This document shows, in pieces, positions 13,091-23,579 of a stretch of 64,000 nt of DNA. The stretch spans positions 21,320,562-21,384,561 of the forward strand of contig OX388347.1 in the NCBI GenBank assembly GCA_947579665.1, read 5' to 3'. Made by a program: the position numbers and the translations under genes. This DNA comes from Sympetrum striolatum (Eukaryota > Arthropoda > Insecta > Odonata > Libellulidae). The notes under the pieces were generated by a model. It was not told the origin of the DNA. It searched no databases and saw only the letters and a program-made list of their open reading frames with translations. Each line of letters starts with the position of its first letter. The stretch's first letter is position 1.

Positions 13091-13439
13091 TGACCATATT
13101 TCTGGACTTCGGTACCGTATTTCCACTGAATAGTAATCTGTTGAAAGATTGAAATTATCGTTCTTAATTTTTCAAATTAATTACAAACTAATATATCCTT
13201 TTTGTTACTAAGAATCATTTTGTAATACATACCTATGCTTCTTTATTGAATCTTTTCAACATTGATGATATTCTGTGAATGCTTTCAGTTTATATCTTTT
13301 AGAATCAAGTGAAATCCTGTTCCTTTTGATAGCTACAGCCAGAAGATCTAAATTTTGCTTAGAATAGAGGATGATTAGCCTCCAACTGAAGGCAGGGTCA
13401 TGTCTGATGGTCATGTGGATGATTTCGTCTTGGAGGAGA

Positions 13440-14040
13440 CACCGGAAGAGACCAAGAGTGGCCCCAGAGATTTAGAGTGAGGGTAAGGGGGAGGTTGGTA
13501 GGGGAGAGGTGGTGGTAGGGAGGGGAGAGCGGGGAGGGTTAGGGGTAGGTTGGAAGGGGAGAGGGGGGAGGGTAATGGGGAGATTGAGAAGGGGGAGGGT
13601 TAGGGGTAGGTTGGAAGGGAAGAGGGGGGAGGGTAATGGGGAGATTGAGAAGGGGGAGGGTTAGGGGTAGGTTGGAAGGGAAGAGGGAGAGGGTAATGGG
13701 GAGATTGAGAGGGGAGAGCGGGGAGGGTTAGGGGTAGGTTGGAAGGGGAGAGTGGTGAGGCTAAGGGGGTGGCTGGGAGGGAAAAGTGGCGAGGGTAAGG
13801 GGGAGTTTGAAAAGGGGAGAGTGGCGAGGGTAAGGGGGTAGCTTTGAGGGGAGAGCAGTGAGGGTAATGGGGAGGTTGGAAAAAGGGGGAGTGTAAGGGA
13901 GAGGTTGTGAGGGGAGAGGAAGAAGGGAAAGGGGGGTATTGGGAGGGAGTGATGGGGAGAATGATGGGGGGCTTGGTGAAGAGGAACCAGGGGGAGGACA
14001 GCAGGGTTGAGGCAGATTGAGGGGGATGAGAAAAGAATCG
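13440..14040 (+). repeat. G-rich minisatellite, period about 61-67 bp
   Basis: Strongly strand-asymmetric tandem repeat, almost pure purine on the plus strand. The core block GAGGGTTAGGGGTAGGTTGG recurs at about 13,534, 13,595, 13,656 and 13,722, giving spacings of 61, 61 and 67 bp. Each unit is itself made of two related halves of about 30 bp. Later copies (13,750-14,000) are more diverged. Runs of three to six G are spaced closely enough for G-quadruplexes. The proline/serine-rich 147-codon frame on the opposite strand is a by-product of the repeat and is not called as a gene. Confidence 0.9.
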
Positions 14041-14224
14041 CATGGGGTTTGTGATATGGGAATTACATACTTGAACAGGGAAGGATGGTTCCAGTTTTAA
14101 TAGTAAATGTTAGTGTGTTTGGTAAATGAATTCTACTGTTGGTATAAAGCAAAATATTGTTAGAGTAATGAGGAGCCAAATGTAGAAGCTATTCACCTCC
14201 AGCAGCATCAGCATAGGGTCTAGA

Positions 14225-14630
14225 AAAATCTTTGATCAAGAAATTTGCTTGGAGTGCCATCTTGTATGCAAGTGAGACACGGGCAATAGAGGTCCCAATG
14301 AAGAGAAGGAATGAGGCATTGGAGATGTTCCTCTGGAGAAGGATGATGAAGATTAAATAGGTTCACATGGTGAGGAAAGAGGAGGTTTTGTCAAGATCAG
14401 GAGAAAGCAGGTGTTTATGGAAAATTTTGCTAAAGATTTCTTCTCTATATATATATTGACAGGATACTTATTAAAACATGATCGATAGTTAGGCATGATT
14501 TTAGTGGGATTTGTGGAAGTGCATAATAGTAATGGTAGACCAAGACATCAGTGCATCAAACAAATTTAATATGATTGCTTGAGTTACTTGGAAATATAAA
14601 GACTGGCACAGGAGAGTGTGAAATGAAGAA
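14225..14630 (+). pseudogene. 3' remnant of an RTE-like non-LTR retrotransposon
   Basis: Translation gives, in order, W-S-A-I-L-Y-A-S-E-T, LEMFLWRRMMKI followed by a TAG where the family has tryptophan, VRKEEVL, then after a frameshift and stops GYLLKHD, and finally NGRPRHQCIKQI. This order (WSxxLYGSETW, FEMWCWRRMLKISW, NEEVL, WIGHILRHD, GRPR) is the C-terminal region of endonuclease/reverse-transcriptase proteins of RTE-type elements common in animal genomes. It carries several stops and shifts and has no upstream RT core, so it is a dead 5'-truncated copy. Confidence 0.75.
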
Positions 14631-14639
14631 ATACTGCAA

Positions 14640-15850
14640 ACCTCTGCTTAATTAATTAATTTATATTATTCACTAGCATTTAAAGATATTATGGACTCAG
14701 ACTTTCAATATCACATCAGTATAATGTCACCCATGGAATGCTTCTCAAAATGTGTTCACAAGCTATATAATATTACTTGATCATTGGAGGAGATCCACAT
14801 AGAAGTGTGATTAAAAAGTTGTAAGTCTGGGCCTTCAAATTAGAAATTGCTATACTTCCTGCCTTAGGTGTTCAAGAACTGACCAAATACCATCCCTGAT
14901 CACTGAATGGGCATGTTTTTAAATTCATTGATGGGTCTATCAAAGGAATCACACATACCTTAATTAGTTTTTAAATTTATTGATGGATTCATCAGTCTGT
15001 ATGCTTATTCAATGAGCGATCTGCAATGATTTCTACCAGTGTCCATTGTGATTGGTACCCGATGATGTAAAGATGGTTCTGATGACTGTAGTGAGTCATT
15101 CAAATGTTATTTTCTGTAACCTCATTAAAAGCATATAAATGACAACTGACTATGGGGAATGTAGTGTAGTCATTATGCAAGAATAGGTAAACACGAACAT
15201 TTATGCACAATTTATATTTCAACAGACTTGAAAGAATTAAGGAGATGAAACTATTTGTATATTCTACAGTAGCCGTCTTGTCCAACAACAAAAAAATTAA
15301 CAGACAGTTCTTACATTCAGCAAGAATAGAGAATCCATTGAAGTAATCAATCAAATATCAATGTAATCCATCTGGCCTAGCATATGGGATCTGAACAATG
15401 AAACATGCACCAAAAGGGATATGTTTTGTTAAAATATACTAAGATAAAGTGGTGGACCCCTTAGCCAGTACGGTAGCCGTGAAGGCCTATCAGGAACCCT
15501 GAAAAATCTGGCATGATAATTACGTGACAAGCTATCGAGATGCTTTTTCAAGGTAAAGCTTAATTGATAATTTTTGTAGGTTGTGATATGTTATTTTGAA
15601 TTTGTTTATATAGATACATGATATATTGTAATGCTGTTGTATTGTTTATATTTTATGATACATTGTAAAATTTCTTTAAATGATTGTTGACAAGTTAAGT
15701 AGGTGCTGTATCAAGGTAGTCTAAAATTCACATTTTACTTATAACCTTTACTTATAACTTCTAACTTTCATGAAGAGATCTTATCAAGTTCTCTATCTCT
15801 TCCTTGAGTTTTGCTATATAATCTACAAATGATAATACATACTTTATCCA
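14640..15850. other. Unassigned AT-rich sequence
   Basis: No recognised protein, RNA gene or repeat. An 84-codon minus-strand frame at 15,100-15,354 has no recognisable domain and a composition expected by chance in AT-rich DNA. Confidence 0.3.
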
Positions 15851-15861
15851 TTATATACCAT

Positions 15862-15994
15862 GTTGGGCTCCCGGATAGTCATGTGGACAGCGCGTTCGCC
15901 TTTGGTGAAAGCGGTCCCGGGTTCGATTCCCGGTGGGAGCCAATGTGCGAAATGACCTAAGCTGTCGAAGCACTTTTAACAATACTACTACTAC
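15862..15994 (+). mobile_element. tRNA-derived SINE (copy 1, best preserved)
   Basis: The head has a perfect 7-bp acceptor-like pairing (GGCTCCC at 15,866 with GGGAGCC) and a perfect T-arm with B box (CCGGG-TTCGATT-CCCGG). The anticodon arm cannot fold properly, so this is a SINE head, not a tRNA gene. A short body (AATGTGCGAAATGACCTAAG and onward) follows, ending in a (CTA)n tail. The 8-bp direct repeat TATACCAT flanks it at 15,854-15,861 and 15,995-16,002, consistent with LINE-mediated insertion. Two more copies occur at 19,502-19,645 (minus) and 47,927-48,058 (plus). Confidence 0.85.
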
Positions 15995-16002
15995 TATACC
16001 AT

Positions 16003-18750
16003 ATTTTATGTTATTAGTTAATTAACTTCAATAATGGGTTCAATGTTTTATGAAAATGGTAGATATTGCAAGAGAAAGATTGTAGATTATCTTAAAAATC
16101 TCTGTTGCCTTTCCTTCTTCAACAATTAACATTACTATCTCACTTCAAAAAAGTTCCCTTATAGTTTGTGAACTGTGTGGATTAATGTCAGTATATTTAA
16201 CTATTGTAGCGAGGATACCCTGGGATGTTTGAGGAAAAGATAGCAATGATTCGCAACTCAGGAAAATCCTTTATTTCAAAACGTGACAAAGATACAGGAG
16301 ATGATCGACACCAATGCTCTCTCACTGTTGTCGCGGAGGCTTCCACTTCCAACTGCCCTCTTGTGGCTCACACACAAAACACAAACAGAGGACAACCACA
16401 CTGCTACACTATTTCTCTAAAATGACATGGTAAAATGTATAAATCTAAAACTCCAGAAAAGTTTCCTTTATTTTTTCCTATTTTTCTATCACTAATCTAT
16501 GTGCAAAAGCACTTTCCCTATCCTCTTTTAAGAATGAAGTGGTTGACCTTATCTTGCCCATTTTTTATTTAATTCTTTTATTTGTGATTATAAATTCTAC
16601 TTTTATATATAAAACCAGAGATTTACCAAGAAAAGAAAATTACATTGAATATTTCTAGTGATGTGTACTAAGTATAGTATTTCAGATAGTGTAAAATGTA
16701 TAATGGATCTTCAGGATTGAAACAACTAAAACAATATTGTTTTCAAGCTATTATTATGATTAAATTAATTTGAAAAGGAAACAAACACAAAGTTATTATA
16801 ACAATTAATTTAATTCCATTAACTAGAGTAGCGTTGAATAGTAAATATGCTGGATGCTCCGAATTAATATTCTATCTTCAAACCACCGATCTTCACCAAA
16901 GTATATCTCCCAAAGTCTCTGAAACCTTACACAACTTTCTGTGAACCAGGAGAAAATATTGTTACAACCATAAAATTCATACAAAACTAAGAGGATGTAC
17001 TTCCTCTCAGTTTTATACTTACAAAGGATAAAAAATAAATAATAACAGAGAAAACAACATACAGTACAAATGAAAATTAAAAGAACAAGAAAATTTATGA
17101 TATTCAATGATAATTGTGATGGGAAACTGCTGTTTTTTATAAATTTTATTGTATTTTAAAGTTCTCATCACAGAAAAACATAAAATATTATAGGTTATTT
17201 TAATATAAACAACCCTCTCTTGATATGCTAATGTCTTTAAGCTATGATCTATTTATGTGATAATCAATTTAGCTTTATATTCAACTTGTAAATGGGTGCT
17301 TACACTTTGCAAATAAAGAAAGTTAATATGTAATAAAAATACAAAAACTGTATTAACCAAGGGCGTTTCCTTACCTAAAGTACTTTGTCTGGGGTAAGAA
17401 ATACTAGCAGTGGCTTGTGGATTTCATGATGATGAATCTGAATAATGCTTGATGAACTAAACTTTGAATTCAGCAGAAATTTATGGAAACATTCCATTGA
17501 GACCACAGCCAAAAACCTAATTAGAGGAAATGAAAATTTATATGCAATTGCTTAATAAGTAGACTAAATAACCCAAACTTAAAGATTGACTAAGACTTAA
17601 TCTCTTCGCCTACTATAAAGTAATATAAATGATCTATGAAAACTTAAAATTGTAGACCTAATAGATGGAATACATATCTCATTTCTTTCTGTGTATCCAT
17701 CAGGAAATATCACCTTCGCACAGTCAATGAAAGTATTAAAAGGGGAAAAACTTATTACTACAATGAATAAAAGCTCAACTAAGTACTCTGATCAATAGAA
17801 AGAGGCTTATGGAATGGTAAGATTAATGACAATAAGTTCCATTTCTTATGAAATAAATAAACAGACAACAACATTATGGGATTGATTTTAAAGAATGTAG
17901 AAAAATAACGTGATTTTGCCTTTTGCAGAACGTGGCAGGATAATTATATGTAAATGCAATAGAAAATATGGCAGAATAAAAATATAGTAAAAAGGCTGAT
18001 TTTGCTTTAACATTTAAGAGTTATTCAGCATAAATGTTGAACAATGTTACCCAGAAATTGTTCCAGCTCCTCAGCATACATCCTGTACAGATGTTAATTG
18101 TTCATTTTGATGAAAGTTAGATTTTCTTGATATGCGATAATTACATAAATAAAAGAAACATGGAAGACATAGAACATAATAATTATTATTTTAATGTCAA
18201 ACTTTCATAATGGTGTTTGTATGAATTGTTTTTTCAAAATATTGTTCAACATAAATAATGGTCATTGCCATAATTTTTGCTTTGGAATAGAATAAATGTT
18301 ATAAACTTGATTCAAAACTAATATGAGGCAATGTATGGGCTCACACAGTAAACTCAGTCCCAACAAAAACAAATATTGGTATATCCAGTTGACAGTTCTT
18401 CAATTTTCACCTTTACAGGAGTATTTTTCGTATTTTAATGAGTGAATGAAATTAATTCTGCACAGACATTTTTCATTTCATACTCGAAATGCTATTGAAT
18501 AATGAGATACTCTAAGTTAAAACATAATAGAAATGTTATACCAGGAGTGAAAAATAGTGACTAGTAAAGCCTTGGGTTAAGTTGCACACATTCCAGTGCT
18601 AAGTAAAACTTAATTTCCATAATTTCTGAAAAAAAATATTAGGATTTTTGGGTGTCTTCATTACTCAACAATGAATTATACTCTAAAAAATTCTACCATC
18701 TAGCTCTATTAGAAATGCAGGAATTGTTATCAATGAGTCAGTTATTCTCA
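16003..18750. other. Unassigned AT-rich sequence
   Basis: No recognisable protein or repeat. A 66-codon plus-strand frame at 16,225-16,425 lies in a slightly GC-richer patch but matches nothing I know. A hydrophobic 94-codon minus-strand frame at 16,823-17,107 has the phenylalanine/leucine/isoleucine bias of random AT-rich DNA. Confidence 0.3.
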
Positions 18751-18756
18751 TAACTA

Positions 18757-18845
18757 TGTGGGACAGAGAGAATTGGAAAGGACTAGGGGAGGCCTACATC
18801 CGATGTCAGATTAATGGCTGATGGTGATTATGATGATGTATATAC
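18757..18845 (+). mobile_element. RTE-like retrotransposon 3' tail
   Basis: Translation reads DRENWKGLGEAYIRCQING followed by a stop and a short GATGATG-type repeat. The D-R-E-x-W-x-x-L-G-E-A-Y motif just before the stop, followed by a simple repeat, is typical of the extreme C-terminus and 3' tail of RTE-type elements. Only this tail is present, a common result of incomplete reverse transcription. Confidence 0.65.
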
Positions 18846-19500
18846 TAATGTTATTGATATATAATTATCAAATTATGAAGTAATCTAATATCTGTGAGTA
18901 TTCTAAAATAACATGATTGAAAATGAAATTGCATAACAAATAATTCAGAGAACAAATACTGGAGAAAAGTGTAACAATTTTACTATCAAAGCAAATTTAA
19001 ATCAAAATTAGGAGCTGAAATATAAGGCTTTTTCCATTGACTGCTATTAGATAAATAACATGAATTTGTTTAACCCATACAATATAATCTGTTGCAGAAT
19101 AAATTATGCCTTTGAAATGACAAATAAGATTTAAATTATTGTAATTTGATAAAAATTTGCCACATTCTAGTATGGTTTGTTTTCAATCACCACATTTTCC
19201 TTTGATAAATAATTAATTATGGATGCAAAATAATCCCATAGTTTGAATGGGTTCTCAGCAGATGGACATCTTATTTGATGATCACCTTAGTAGACAAACA
19301 TGAGACTTAAGACAACTCTTCACTTCATTTGTATTATTGACAGCAAGTATAGGCTTGGCAACACCTGGCAGCAATTTCAAAACTGAAATGTTTGAAAAAT
19401 GCCTGTGGATGGCTAAATCTGATTGGAAAAATGAAAAACCTGGTGATGATGATATACCATAAACACTTTGATATCAATCTTTACATACTAAAAATCAATA
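18846..19500. other. Unassigned AT-rich sequence
   Basis: No long open frame, no tRNA and no repeat was recognised in this stretch, nor between the SINE at 19,645 and the hAT element at 20,372. Confidence 0.3.
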
Positions 19501-19501
19501 A

Positions 19502-19645
19502 GGAGTAGTATTGTTAATAGTGCTTTATCAGCATAGATCATTTTGTACATGGGCTCCAATTGGGAAACAAACCCAGGACCAGTTGTACCTAAGCCGTTTG
19601 GTACTTGGCTTAGGTACATACAACTATAGGGCCATCTGGGAGCCC
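19502..19645 (-). mobile_element. tRNA-derived SINE (copy 2, minus strand)
   Basis: Read on the minus strand it begins GGGCTCCCAGAT, has the T-arm-like CCTGGGTTTGTTTCCC, closes with GGAGCCC and continues into a body matching copy 1 (ATGTACAAAATGATC, then AAGCACTATTAACAATACT). The middle of the tRNA-like head differs from copy 1 and instead holds an inverted repeat (GTACCTAAGCC / GGCTTAGGTAC), suggesting a rearranged or subfamily-specific D/anticodon region. Confidence 0.8.
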
Positions 19646-20371
19646 AAAATTCAATACAAATTTTAAAGTTGAGCCATAAGATAGGAGGGTATCTATACGG
19701 ATTAAAATAAAAAAGTTATTTGAGTAGAGAGAATACCTCTCAAATCACAATTAAAATAACAGTAACAGCAGATTTCTTATGTAAATGACTGATCTATGGA
19801 ACATTAGAAGGAATTGATCTGTAACTAAAAAAAGGTGATAAAATTTGCACAATACCTTAACAGAAAATCACTATAGTGATGATAGGCATAAATTAACCCG
19901 TACCTGGAAAAGTAACCTCACAAATTACTCTTGATTGGCTCACATGACATAAATGGAGATGGAGAATGGAATGGAAGATAAATAGAAAAATACATGGAAT
20001 GGTATAATGAGGCATATAAGTTTGAATAACCACAGATATATTAATATAATTGGAAAAATTTTATACAAGAATATTTTTATTAATACTTGCTTATACTTCA
20101 TATAGGTAAAACATTGATTATTATCCATTACCACAAGCTTCATTACATCAGGAGGAGAAATTGTTTAGTGAAAACCAATAGAAAGATGTAAATTATGGGT
20201 TCCAATACATCCATAATTTTCAGTTTATCTCTTTAGTAATCAAGGCTTAGGATTGAAAATTAAGCAAAAGTTTCAGAGAAGAATTGACCAAATGATGCAC
20301 AGAATAACTTAAGGGGCCATAGGTTGGACTTTGGAATCAGCAGATGAGTGACATGATGAAGGGAATAGGTC

Positions 20372-20831
20372 CAGGGCCGGATTAACCAATAGTCAGAATA
20401 GGCAGTTGCCTGGGGCCCCCGATTTTAGGGGGCCCCCGAAAAATAAAAAAAATCTTTTAAAATTAACATTGATGATCACAAATTGTTCTGCCGAACGATC
20501 CTTCTTGCAATTAAAAAGAATCAAAGCTGCTGAAAGAGCTACAACGCGACAAGAGCGACTACACATGTTGGGTATACTTTGCATTGAGTCAGATTTATTG
20601 AAGAAAATTGATATTGATGATATAATAGATGAATTTGCCGAAAACAAATGTAGAGAACGACTTGTTTTAAATGTAGATGGTAATTTTATTTATATTATTA
20701 TATTTTGACAATAAAATTTTTATGAAAGCTATAAGTTTTTATTTTAATTGAAAAAAAAGGGAACGGACGTGAAAAAAGGGCCCCCAACTTGATGGTTGCC
20801 TAGGGCTCCGTAGAGGATTAATCTGGCCCTG
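20372..20831 (+). mobile_element. Short hAT element with perfect 8-bp target duplication
   Basis: Terminal inverted repeats CAGGGCCGGATTAA (20,372-20,385) and TTAATCTGGCCCTG (20,818-20,831) match at 13 of 14 positions. The 8-bp sequence AATAGGTC flanks both sides exactly (20,364-20,371 and 20,832-20,839), the hallmark of hAT transposition. A subterminal palindromic GGGGCCCCC block follows the left end. At 460 bp it is an internally deleted derivative, but it still encodes the hAT C-terminal dimerisation motif. The identical target duplication suggests a fairly recent insertion. Confidence 0.93.
20406..20708 (+). pseudogene. hAT transposase C-terminal dimerisation fragment
   Basis: A 100-codon frame inside the short hAT element. 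Residues about 25-85 contain the block S-A-E-R-S-F-L-x-L-K-R-I-K, then R-Q-E-R-L-H-M-L-G-I-L-C-I-E-S, then D-D-I-I-D-E-F-A. This is the order seen in hAT-family dimerisation regions (ERSFSxLKxIK...RLxxLxxLxIE). The zinc-finger and RNase H-like catalytic regions are gone, so it cannot transpose. The first 20 residues come from the subterminal GC-rich DNA and are not native protein. Dimerisation with a full-length transposase is conceivable but speculative. Confidence 0.8.
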
Positions 20832-20934
20832 AATAGGTCAAGCATTATTACCTAATGTATACATTATCCATTACCATTGATTATTTTAAAAGCATTATAT
20901 TTATGTATAAACATAATAGCTAATAAAATATTAA

Positions 20935-20997
20935 TTCATATTGAAGGAGTTTATAGTTAACCAACACGTTAGTAACTATAAACTTCTTCAATATGAA
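20935..20997. repeat. 25-bp stem, 13-nt loop hairpin
   Basis: 20,935-20,959 (TTCATATTGAAGGAGTTTAT...) pairs with 20,973-20,997 at 24 of 25 positions around a 13-nt loop (20,960-20,972). The size is at the low end for an animal microRNA precursor, but the near-perfect AT-rich stem fits a small inverted-repeat element or cruciform equally well. No target duplication is visible. Confidence 0.8.
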
Positions 20998-21006
20998 TGT
21001 CATGAA

Positions 21007-21032
21007 TTCAAGTATAAATATTTATACTTGAA
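21007..21032. repeat. Perfect 26-bp palindrome
   Basis: TTCAAGTATAAAT followed directly by its exact reverse complement ATTTATACTTGAA, with no spacer. It lies 9 bp after the hairpin at 20,935-20,997. A related half (CTTGAATGTATAAATA) overlaps its right end, so the neighbourhood is rich in small inverted repeats. Confidence 0.85.
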
Positions 21033-21250
21033 TGTATAAATAGTAGAATAAATATAAATATAGAATTATATAAATAGTGGTCTTTAATCATTCATTCAAA
21101 TAATAGTATATTTTACTCATCTGAAATAAATATTGAATGAAGTAAAATACTTCAACAGTAGCTAATATTTACAAAATAAAAATTTACATAAAGAAATATA
21201 GATTTATTACAGTTATATCATGAATTCCAATGAAATTTATTTATGTCACA

Positions 21251-23575
21251 ACATACCCTAAATGGCTCACCAAGGAAATAATTGCAACCATGCAGCTTAA
21301 GAAAATATTACGTAAGTCTTTCAAGTTAACTGGGTCCATTAGTGATTATGAAAAGTTTTCTGATTATTGTAAAAGGTGTAAATATTTGGTTTAGAGTTCC
21401 TATTCTTGTAATGTCAATGATCTTGAAACTATAGTGAACAGTAATATTAAGAATTTTTGGGGTCATGTTAGAAACTCTTGTTATCTTATGAACTGCCCAT
21501 GCAAATATATTTTAATGATTATACTGCATATAATCACCATGATGTATCCAATCTTTTTGCTAAATATGTACTTCTCTGGGGCTTATTATCATGTTGTACC
21601 TGATCGATTACCTAGTTTTGTAAGGAATGATATTGTTTCTATTGGCGCATTATAAATATTTACTGATGATATATTATCTAGACTATCATCACAGGATCAT
21701 TCAAAAGGATCTGGCCCAGATGATATATCACCTATCTTTGTAAAAAAATGTTGTAAGTCACGGCTTTATCCTCTCTACATTCTCTTTAACAACTCTCTTC
21801 ATTCAGGCATTTTCTTTGATCTCTTTAAACTGAGCCATATTGTTCCAGTATATAAGAGCGGTGGCAGATGCAATGTGCGCAGCTATAGGCCCATAGCCAT
21901 ACATTCTATTTTAGCCAAAATTTTGATTTTATAGTTGTCAAGAAATTGCAACCACATATAAACCTTATCATTAATGATGCACAACATGGTTTTAGGCCTG
22001 GATGTTCTACTCTTACTAACCTACTATCATGTTATTTCTGCCTTTGATTTTCCAAAGCCTTTGACAGAGTTAACCATTATATCCTTCTTGCAATTGGAAT
22101 ATTTGGTACCTTGTTATTTTGGCTAAAAAGTTACCTAAGTGATAGGAGAGGGTATTGAAGGATCGTTAAGAGAGGATGAAAGTTCTACCAATGAGTAAGG
22201 CGACCAGTAATAAATTAACAATTATGCTTATTCTGGTAACATTTATCAGCAATATTAAAACACAGTTTATCAGCAATATTAAAATACAATACAAGGAAGC
22301 ACGTGGCTAATTGTAACCAGCAGGAACAAATTACAGTTGGTAGTAGGTCAGTAGACGGCTGGCGAGTGAGAGCGATGATGAACCTCCTCTCCCCAAGCTT
22401 GGTGGTGACAGATCTAGTTACAGGGATCTACCTTGCACCCCTCCTATTAACAATATTTATTAATGATAACTGCTCTTTTATAAGTCCAATTGATCACCTA
22501 TTGTATGCAGATGAGCTAAATATTTTCCATACAATCAACGACCTGGCCAGCTATATTGAACTGCAGAACGCATTAAGCCTGTATGTAGGGTTGCTGGTTC
22601 TCAGGTTTGGGTGCTTATTTTGACACTTAAATGAATTTAAATTTACAAATTAGTCAGATATCATTTAAAGCTCACAAAATGCTTGGTTTCATCTTCCAAT
22701 TTACCAAAAATTTCTGCAGCATCACTTGTCATCAAATTCTTTTTTGCTCTAGGGTAAGACCTATTTTGGAATATTGCTTCCCATTGTGGACACCATATTA
22801 CCATACTTTCTATCGGAGAGAGTTCAGCGCAGATTTATAAGGCTGCTATGGATTAAGTCTGGAGGTGACCCTCATATTATAAATTACAATTTAATCATGC
22901 AACAATGTGTGATCTGCAGGCATTGAGCATTAGACACGGAACTGCTAGCATAATGTTTCTTTACCATCTACTTAATAATTATATAACCTGTCCTATGATG
23001 TTATTAGAGAAAATCAGCAAAATCAATCAGAAACAGTCCTATTTTCTCAGTACCTTATGCTAACTGCAATTACTCCTATTTTACTCCAATTAATAGAATA
23101 ATGAGAGACTATAACAATACAAACCTTAAGGCAGAAATTTTTACCTGCTCCCTTCCTACTTTCAAGTACATATTACTTAAAAAAGGTTCTGACAGATTAA
23201 TTTACCCATGTTATTTATATAATATTTGTCAATGGATTTTCTCTTTACACTCTTATAATTATACCTATGTTTAATCTTTTTGAATTTTGGACGCAATTCT
23301 TTGCTGCTATTTTTCGAAATTATATTTGTTTTTTTTTGTGTGTTTTTTTCAAATATTTTTTCTCTTACATTGATACTGTGTATTGATTAAACTTCTATTA
23401 AATTTATACCCATGTTTAATCTTTTTGAATTTTTGGTGCTATTCCTCGCGGTTATATCTTGAAATAATTTTCGTTTTTTTTGTGATTTTTCAAAGATTTT
23501 TCTTTTTTAAGTTTGTTGCTTATGCATACTTGCATTTACTTGGTACTTTTCAAATTATTTATCGTAAAATGGCTT
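21251..23575 (+). pseudogene. Decayed Jockey-like non-LTR retrotransposon (RT)
   Basis: Conserved blocks appear in order across shifting frames: YPKWLTKEI and KFSDYCKRCKY (linker between endonuclease and RT, from 21,251); SGPDDISPIFVK; FNNSLHSGIFFDLFKLSHIVPVYKSG; RSYRPIAIHSILAKI; GFRPGCSTLTNLL; a degenerate FDFSKAFD region; LAPLLLTIFINDN; and YADELNIF at about 22,504, where the catalytic YADD has become YADE. C-terminal blocks KMLGFIFQFTKNF, ILEYCFPLW and ERVQRRFIRLLW follow up to about 22,850. Many frameshifts and stops show it is long dead; the endonuclease is missing. The AT-rich 3' region (23,265-23,510) contains a 140-bp-spaced duplication. Confidence 0.85.
23265..23510 (+). repeat. Tandem duplication in the retrotransposon 3' region
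   Basis: The block around CC(T/C)ATGTTTAATCTTTTTG occurs at about 23,264 and 23,411, followed in both copies by an oligo-T-rich stretch. The two copies are diverged, so the duplication is old. Tandem units in the 3' UTR are known in several non-LTR families. Confidence 0.7.
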
Positions 23576-23579
23576 AAAA

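Noticed and set aside
13600..14043. 147-codon proline/serine-rich frame on the minus strand
   Set aside because: It is the C-rich strand of the minisatellite. The absence of stops follows from the repeat composition.
15865..15941. tRNA gene
   Set aside because: Acceptor and T-arm pair well, but the anticodon arm does not fold, and a SINE body, tail and target duplication follow; two more copies exist.
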